Made by a program: the position numbers and the translations under genes. From contig NZ_JAOSZE010000045.1 of the NCBI RefSeq assembly GCF_025630775.1, positions 21,636 to 85,635 on the forward strand: a stretch of DNA of 64,000 bases, written 5' to 3'. Shown piece after piece: positions 59,092-64,000 of the stretch; within the stretch, counting starts at the first letter, position 1, and each line of letters begins with the position of its first letter. The stretch comes from Actinoplanes sp. KI2 (lineage in GTDB: Bacteria > Actinomycetota > Actinomycetes > Mycobacteriales > Micromonosporaceae). The notes under the pieces were generated by a model. That model was given only the letters and a program-made list of their open reading frames with translations. It was not told the DNA's origin and did no database searches.

Positions 59092-61059
59092 ATGCCCCGA
59101 CTCACCCGTCGGTCCCTGCTCGCCGCCGCCGGCGCCACCGGCCTGCTGCGCGTGACTCCCGCCTTCGCCGCCATCCCGGGGCCGTCCAGTTACTCCGCTT
59201 CCTGGTCGTCGGTCGATCAGCATCCGCCGGCACCGGAGTGGTTCCAGGACGCCAAGTTCGGCATCTACTACCACTGGGGTGTCTTCAGCGTTCCCGCGTA
59301 CGCCAACGAGTGGTACCCGCGGAACATGTACAACAACGGCTCGAACGAGAACAACCATCACAAAGCCGTGTACGGCGACCCGTCGGTGTGGCCGTACCAC
59401 GACTTCATCAACGGCGCCCGGGACAAGGCGGGCAACTTCGTGCAGTTCGCGCCGAAGCTCGCCGCGGCGGGCGGCGCGTTCGACCCCGGCGCGTGGGCCC
59501 AGCTGTTCGTCGACGCCGGTGCGAGGTTCGCCGGTCCGGTGGCCGAGCACCACGACGGCTTCTCGATGTGGAACAGCAGCGTCAACGAGTGGAACTCGGT
59601 GGCCCGGGGACCGAAGCTGGACCTGTTGCGCCTGCACGCCGACGCCATCCGCGGCAAGGGGCTCAAGCTCATGGTCGCGATGCACCACGCGTACCACTTC
59701 ACCGGCTACTACCAGTGGGTGCCGGCGCAGTCCGATGCGAGCCTGAAGAAGCTCTACGGCCAGCTCGGCGCCGCCGCCGAGCAGCAGCTGTGGTACGACA
59801 AACTGCGCGAGATCATCGACGGTTACCAGCCGGACATCCTCTACCAGGACTTCAACCTCACGCAGCTGCCGGAGTCGCGGCGGCTGGACTTCCTGTCGTA
59901 CTACTACAACCGCGCGGTGGCCTGGGACAAGGAAGTCGTCGCCACGTACAAGGACGGGTTCAACAACCGGGGCGAGGTCTACGACTTCGAGCGGGGCGGA
60001 CCGGCCGGCATCCAGACCCCGTACTGGCTCACCGACGACAGCATCAGCAGCTCGAGCTGGTGCTACACGGTCGGCATCGGCTACTACTCCACCAACGCCC
60101 TGCTGCACGCGCTGATCGACCGGGTCAGCAAGAACGGCAACATGGTCCTCAACATCGCGCCGATGGCCGACGGCACCATCCCGTCCGGGCAGCAGACCGT
60201 GCTGCGCGGGATCGGCGACTACCTACGGCGTTTCGGAGAGTCGATCTACGCGACCCGGGCGTGGAGCAGCTACGGCGAAGGCCCCACGCAGATGGGCGGT
60301 GGATCGTTCCAGACGCCGCGCACCGGGACCGCGCAGGACGTCCGCTTCACCCGCAGCAAGGACAACCGCATCCTGTACGCGACGCTGCTCGGCTGGCCCG
60401 GCGGCACCGCGCACATCACGACGCTGAGCTCGAGCCGGATCGACCTCGGCTCGCTGACCTCGGTGCAGTTGCTGGGCAGCACCGCCGGCACGTACCTCAA
60501 CCTTCCTACCCGTACGCAGGACGGCAGCGGCCTGCACGTCACCCTGCCCTCCGCCGCCCCGTACAGCGCTCCGGCGTACGTGCTGAAATTGACCTTCTCC
60601 GGTGCCATCCCCGCGCTCGGCTCCGGCGGCGGCGCCGGCATACCCACCGGCTGGGCGCGCATCACCAACGTCGCCACCGGTCTGGTCCTGGACGGCGGGG
60701 GCAGCGTCCCGGCCGGCTCGCAACTGAAGCAGTGGAACTACGACGGCAGCACCAACCTGCAATGGCAACTGGTCGCCCTCGGCAGCGGCTGGTACCGGAT
60801 CGTCAACCGGACCAACGGCCTGGTCGCCGACAGCGGCGGGAACGCGACCAACGGTGCCCTCGCGGTGGAGAACTCCTGGAACGGCGGCGCCAACCAGCAG
60901 TGGCAGCTCACCGACATGGGCAACGGCCGCTACCAGATCCTCAACCGCGGCACCGGCACCGTCCTGGACAGCGGCGGCGTCGCCACCGTCGGCGCCCCGG
61001 TGAAACTTTGGGCGCCGGACCCGAGCACGAATCTGCAATGGACGATCGTCGCGGTCTGA
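59092..61059 (+). CDS. Secreted alpha-L-fucosidase, GH29, with C-terminal ricin-type module
   Basis: The 655-residue enzyme begins with a twin-arginine signal (TRRSLLAAAGATGLL), so it may be exported folded by Tat. The GH29 barrel shows WFQDAKFGIYYHWGVFSVPAY, VAEHHDGFSMWNSSVNEWNSV, the nucleophile region PDILYQDFNL, and KNGNMVLNIAPMADGTI. A beta-sandwich and a lectin-like trefoil follow (about 515-655; ITNVATGLVLDGGG, IVNRTNGLVADSGG, ILNRGTGTVLDSGG). It releases L-fucose, the proposed substrate of the catabolic locus at 31-41 kb. It is the only Tat-type signal in the cluster. Confidence 0.94.
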   Translation: MPRLTRRSLLAAAGATGLLRVTPAFAAIPGPSSYSASWSSVDQHPPAPEWFQDAKFGIYYHWGVFSVPAYANEWYPRNMYNNGSNENNHHKAVYGDPSVWPYHDFINGARDKAGNFVQFAPKLAAAGGAFDPGAWAQLFVDAGARFAGPVAEHHDGFSMWNSSVNEWNSVARGPKLDLLRLHADAIRGKGLKLMVAMHHAYHFTGYYQWVPAQSDASLKKLYGQLGAAAEQQLWYDKLREIIDGYQPDILYQDFNLTQLPESRRLDFLSYYYNRAVAWDKEVVATYKDGFNNRGEVYDFERGGPAGIQTPYWLTDDSISSSSWCYTVGIGYYSTNALLHALIDRVSKNGNMVLNIAPMADGTIPSGQQTVLRGIGDYLRRFGESIYATRAWSSYGEGPTQMGGGSFQTPRTGTAQDVRFTRSKDNRILYATLLGWPGGTAHITTLSSSRIDLGSLTSVQLLGSTAGTYLNLPTRTQDGSGLHVTLPSAAPYSAPAYVLKLTFSGAIPALGSGGGAGIPTGWARITNVATGLVLDGGGSVPAGSQLKQWNYDGSTNLQWQLVALGSGWYRIVNRTNGLVADSGGNATNGALAVENSWNGGANQQWQLTDMGNGRYQILNRGTGTVLDSGGVATVGAPVKLWAPDPSTNLQWTIVAV

Positions 61060-61095
61060 GACCCGACGGTACCGGCCGACATGGAAGGGCTTCCG

Positions 61096-63483
61096 ATGAG
61101 AATACGTGCGGGTGGCAGACCGTGGCCGGCGGCGGCCGGGCTTCTTGTGCTGCTGGCCACCACGCTGGTCGCCTTCCCGGCGCCGGCAAACGCCGCGACG
61201 GCGATCACCATCAACGGCACATCCGGCGGCCGGACCCTCGACGGCGTCGGTGCCATCAGCGGTGGCGGTGGCAACAGCCGCCTGCTGGCCGACTATCCCG
61301 AACCGCAGCGCAGCGACATCCTCGACTACCTGTTCAAGCCGGGCTACGGCGCGGCGATGCAGATCCTCAAGGTGGAGATCGGCGGCGACACCAACTCGAC
61401 CTCCGGCGCGGAACCGAGCCACGAGCACACCCGGGGCAGTGTGAACTGCGACCGCGGGTACGAGTGGTGGCTGATGGGTCAGGCCAAGGCTCGTAACCCG
61501 AACATCAAGCTCGTCGGGTTGTCCTGGGGAGCGCCCGGCTGGATCGGCAACGGCAACTTCTGGTCCAGCGATGCGATCGACTACCTGATCGCGTGGCTCG
61601 GATGTGCCGCCTCGCACGGGCTGACGATCGACTACCTCGGTGGCTGGAACGAGCGCGGCCGGGATCTGACCTGGTACAAGAACCTGCGCTCGGCGCTGAA
61701 CTCGCGCGGATACCCCAACGTGAAGATCGTGGCATCCGATGAGTTCGGCTGGGCCGCGGCCGACGACGCCCAGCGCGACTCCGCCTTCGCCAACGCGGTG
61801 GGGGTGTTCGGCAGCCACTACGTCTGCGGGTACCGCAGCGCGCAGACCGATTGCCCGAGCTCGGCGAACGCCATCAACTCCGGCAAGCCGCTGTGGGCCA
61901 GCGAGAACGGCTCCGACGACTACAACGCGGGCGCCCAGGCACTGGCCCGGGGCATCAACCGGGACTACATCGACGGCAGGATGACCGCGTACCTCAACTG
62001 GCCGGTCATCGCCGCGATCACCCCGAACATTCCGTGGAGCACCACGGGGCTGGCGGTGGCGTCGCAACCGTGGTCCGGCTCGTACTCGATCGGCAAGAAC
62101 GCCTGGGTGATGGCGCACACCACCCAGTTCACCGCGCCCGGCTGGCGGTACCTGGACAGCTCCTCGGGCTACCTGAACGGCAACAAGAGCAACGGCAGCT
62201 ACGTGTCGCTCAAGTCCACCAACAACACCGACTACAGCACCATCATCGAGACGATGGACGCCACCGCGGCGCAGGATCTCACCTTCACCGTCACCGGCGG
62301 CCTGTCCACCGGCACGGTGCACGTGTGGTCCACCAATGTCCGGTCGGGCAGCACCGCCGACTACTTCGTCAAGCGCGCCGACGTCACCCCGTCGAACGGG
62401 ACGTTCTCGCTGACCGTCCAGCCCGGCTACGTCTACAGCGTCACGACGACCACCGGGCCGGGCAAAGGCACCGCCACCAGCCCGGCGCAGGGCAACCTTC
62501 AGCTGCCGTACGGCGATGACTTCGACAGCTACCAGCCCGGGCGGGAAGCGAAGTACCTGATGGACCACCAGGGCTCGTTCGAGGTGGTCGGGTGCGGGGG
62601 CGGCCGCGCCGGTCAGTGCGTTCGCCAGATGTCGGAGCAGGCGCCGATCTACTGGACCTCCGGCCACGCCGAGCCGTTCACCCTGCTGGGCGATCTCAGC
62701 TGGCGCAACTACACCGTCTCCTCCGACGTCATGCTGGAGAAGTCCGGCTACGCCCAGCTCGTCGGCCGGGCCACCAACTACAACCACGAGCAGCCGCAGA
62801 GCCTCAACGCCTACTACCTGCGGGTGGCCGACAACGGCTCGTGGTCCATCCGCAGCAACAGCACCGGCGGCAACCAGCGAACTCTCGCCAGTGGCACCGT
62901 GTCGGCCCTGGGCACCGGCCGCTGGCACAACCTGTCGCTCACCCTCAACGGCAGCACCCTGACCGCGGCCATCGACGGCACCACCGTGGGCAGCGTGTCC
63001 GACTCCACCTGGGTGGCCGGACAGGTCGGCTACGCCACCGGCCAGGGCGTCACGGCTCAGTTCGACAACCTGTCGATCACCCCGCTCGGCGGCGGCCAGA
63101 GCCCGACCGGGCAGATCCGCGGGGCCGGCTCCAACCGGTGCCTCGACGTGAACGGGCAGAGCCAGGCTGACGGCGCGGTCGTGCAGATCTGGGACTGCAA
63201 CAACGGCGCCAACCAGACCTGGACGGCCACCTCCGGCAACCAGCTCACCGTCTACGGCAACAAGTGCCTCGACGCGCCGAGCACCGCCAACGGCGCCCGG
63301 ATCCGAATCTGGTCCTGCACCGGTGCGACCAACCAGCAGTGGCGGATCAACTCCGACGGCACCATCACCGGCGTCGCGTCCGGGCTGTGCCTGGATGTGA
63401 CCGGCGCGGCCACCGCCAACGGCACGGCGGTCGAACTGTGGACCTGCAACGGGGGCAGCAACCAGCAGTGGATCAGATCCTGA
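61096..63483 (+). CDS. Secreted GH59 galactosidase (galactocerebrosidase family) with C-terminal CBM13
   Basis: GGAAGGG lies five bases before ATG 61096; an ATG five codons earlier is less likely. The 795-residue protein has a signal peptide (to about 33) and a complete GH59 catalytic region resembling human GALC: LDGVGAISGGGGNSRLLADY, ILKVEIGGDTNST, acid/base Glu186 in GGWNER, nucleophile Glu270 in LWASEN, and AHTTQFTAPGWRYL. A beta-domain and the lectin-like domain of that family follow, then a CBM13 (about 678-795). Bacterial members act on beta-galactosides of plant or glycan origin rather than on ceramides; the substrate here is inferred from the neighbours. Confidence 0.92.
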   Translation: MRIRAGGRPWPAAAGLLVLLATTLVAFPAPANAATAITINGTSGGRTLDGVGAISGGGGNSRLLADYPEPQRSDILDYLFKPGYGAAMQILKVEIGGDTNSTSGAEPSHEHTRGSVNCDRGYEWWLMGQAKARNPNIKLVGLSWGAPGWIGNGNFWSSDAIDYLIAWLGCAASHGLTIDYLGGWNERGRDLTWYKNLRSALNSRGYPNVKIVASDEFGWAAADDAQRDSAFANAVGVFGSHYVCGYRSAQTDCPSSANAINSGKPLWASENGSDDYNAGAQALARGINRDYIDGRMTAYLNWPVIAAITPNIPWSTTGLAVASQPWSGSYSIGKNAWVMAHTTQFTAPGWRYLDSSSGYLNGNKSNGSYVSLKSTNNTDYSTIIETMDATAAQDLTFTVTGGLSTGTVHVWSTNVRSGSTADYFVKRADVTPSNGTFSLTVQPGYVYSVTTTTGPGKGTATSPAQGNLQLPYGDDFDSYQPGREAKYLMDHQGSFEVVGCGGGRAGQCVRQMSEQAPIYWTSGHAEPFTLLGDLSWRNYTVSSDVMLEKSGYAQLVGRATNYNHEQPQSLNAYYLRVADNGSWSIRSNSTGGNQRTLASGTVSALGTGRWHNLSLTLNGSTLTAAIDGTTVGSVSDSTWVAGQVGYATGQGVTAQFDNLSITPLGGGQSPTGQIRGAGSNRCLDVNGQSQADGAVVQIWDCNNGANQTWTATSGNQLTVYGNKCLDAPSTANGARIRIWSCTGATNQQWRINSDGTITGVASGLCLDVTGAATANGTAVELWTCNGGSNQQWIRS

Positions 63484-63501
63484 GGCGTCGGTAGACACGA
63501 A

Positions 63502-63537
63502 ACAGCGGTGTGGCGGCGGTTGCCGCCACACCGCTGT
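63502..63537. terminator. Bidirectional hairpin at the end of the polysaccharidase operon
   Basis: A perfect 16-bp stem (ACAGCGGTGTGGCGGC and its complement) with a four-base loop lies 18 bases after the GH59 stop and 13 bases from the stop of the converging minus-strand gene. It serves both transcripts. Confidence 0.85.
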
Positions 63538-63550
63538 CGATTCAGCGGGA

Positions 63551-64000
63551 TCAGCTCAGGCTGAACCGCTGGTTGGCCTGACCGCTGCAGTCGTAGATCT
63601 GGACCTGCTGGCCGTTGCCGGTGCCCCAGACGTCCAGGCAGCGTCCGGACTGGACGCCGGTGATGGTGCCGTTCGAGTTCACGTTCCACTGCTGGTTGGA
63701 CTGACCGTTGCAGCTGTAGATCTGCACGGCAGAGGCGTTGCCGGAGCCGGCGGCGTCCAGGCACATGTTGCCGTACACCTGCAGTTGCTTGCTCGAGGTG
63801 AGCGTCCACGCCTGGTTGGTCTGGCCGTTGCAGTCGTAGAGCTGCACCCGGGTGCCGTTGTTGTGCGAGGCGTTCGGCACGTCGATGCACCTTCCGGACT
63901 GGGCGCCGACGATCCGGCCCGATCCGGCGGGCGGCGTCGACTGGGACGGTGACGGGGACCCGGTGTCGCCGGGTGTCGGTGACGTCGTCTGGATCGGGCC
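63551..64000 (-). CDS. C-terminal CBM13 module and linker of a secreted enzyme (5' end outside window)
   Basis: The frame is open to the window edge. It shows a Ser/Pro/Thr linker (PTPGDTGSPSPSQSTPPAG) and then a complete ricin-type trefoil of about 125 residues: SGRCIDVPNASHNNG, DCNGQTNQAW, NMCLDAAGSGN, CNGQSNQQW, SGRCLDVWGTGN, DCSGQANQRFSLS. This layout means the catalytic domain lies upstream, beyond position 64000, and its family cannot be told. An internal GTG at 63880 would only give a fragment and is not the start. Confidence 0.88.
   Translation of the reverse strand, partial: GPIQTTSPTPGDTGSPSPSQSTPPAGSGRIVGAQSGRCIDVPNASHNNGTRVQLYDCNGQTNQAWTLTSSKQLQVYGNMCLDAAGSGNASAVQIYSCNGQSNQQWNVNSNGTITGVQSGRCLDVWGTGNGQQVQIYDCSGQANQRFSLS

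Noticed and set aside
60223..63531. Very long minus-strand open frame (about 1100 codons) opposite the GH29 and GH59 genes
   Set aside because: It is an antisense shadow caused by extreme GC bias; its translation is Gly/Val/Arg-rich with no domain, while the plus strand encodes clear enzymes.
1..64000. tRNA, rRNA, transposase, integrase, attachment site or phage genes
   Set aside because: None could be recognised on either strand; gene content and codon use look chromosomal and uniform.

Overview
The window is about 70 percent GC with very strong G/C third-position bias, many ATGA/GTGA gene overlaps, several probable leaderless starts, secreted polysaccharidases carrying ricin-type (CBM13) modules, and sugar ABC operons that lack their own ATPase. 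This fits a soil actinomycete. The lone chemotaxis receptors and CheY, together with the CBM13-rich secretome, make Micromonosporaceae (Actinoplanes-like) my best guess. That placement is inference; no rRNA or tRNA gene was seen to test it.

Layout. 1-4.8 kb: the end of a GH36 alpha-galactosidase, a methyl-accepting chemotaxis protein, and a truncated haemoglobin divergent from an HxlR regulator. 4.8-8.0 kb: two tandem secreted GH18 chitinases with CBM5-type modules at opposite ends. 8.0-11.6 kb: an FMN reductase, an RDD membrane protein, a coiled-coil protein, and a small Cys protein plus MerR regulator behind a MerR-type promoter. 11.6-17.0 kb: a rifampicin-phosphotransferase-like enzyme converging on a DUF305 gene and a two-gene copper-amine-oxidase-like pair. 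17-23 kb: a methyltransferase, LysR, an MFS exporter, PadR with its membrane partner, and a DoxX protein. 23-29 kb: a second chemoreceptor, a CheY and a large hybrid kinase. 29-31.2 kb: an M4 metalloprotease.

31.4-41 kb is a catabolic and uptake locus for an aldose or 6-deoxy sugar: SDR and MDR dehydrogenases on the minus strand; an ABC importer, enolase-superfamily acid-sugar dehydratase, lactonase-type amidohydrolase and aldose dehydrogenase on the plus strand; and two FadR-type GntR regulators. The gene set fits the non-phosphorylative L-fucose-type route: aldose to lactone, aldonate, 2-keto-3-deoxy acid and diketo acid. 41.1-42.4 kb holds a TetR gene with a DinB-like partner. 42.7-45.9 kb is a second sugar ABC operon behind LacI-type palindromes. 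45.9-52 kb holds a two-component system divergent from a lipoprotein, adaptor, ATPase and permease (MacAB-like) export operon.

52.2-64 kb is a plant-polysaccharide secretome: GH62 on the minus strand, then GH27, GH43, GH54, GH29 and GH59 on the plus strand, followed by the C-terminus of another CBM13 enzyme on the minus strand. Together these should strip arabinose, galactose and fucose from arabinogalactan or arabinoxylan-type side chains. Fucose released by the GH29 enzyme could enter the 31-41 kb pathway, so the two regions may form one extracellular-to-intracellular route.

The observations I consider most worth following are: the split amine oxidase-like pair, in which the Asn before the cofactor tyrosine is replaced by Trp; a 10-bp sequence (TAATACGTAT) repeated upstream of the fucose-type importer and one GntR gene; a TCTATCTAYG repeat shared by the protease and hybrid-kinase promoters; and the promoter palindromes at the chitinase, MerR, TetR and two-component loci.
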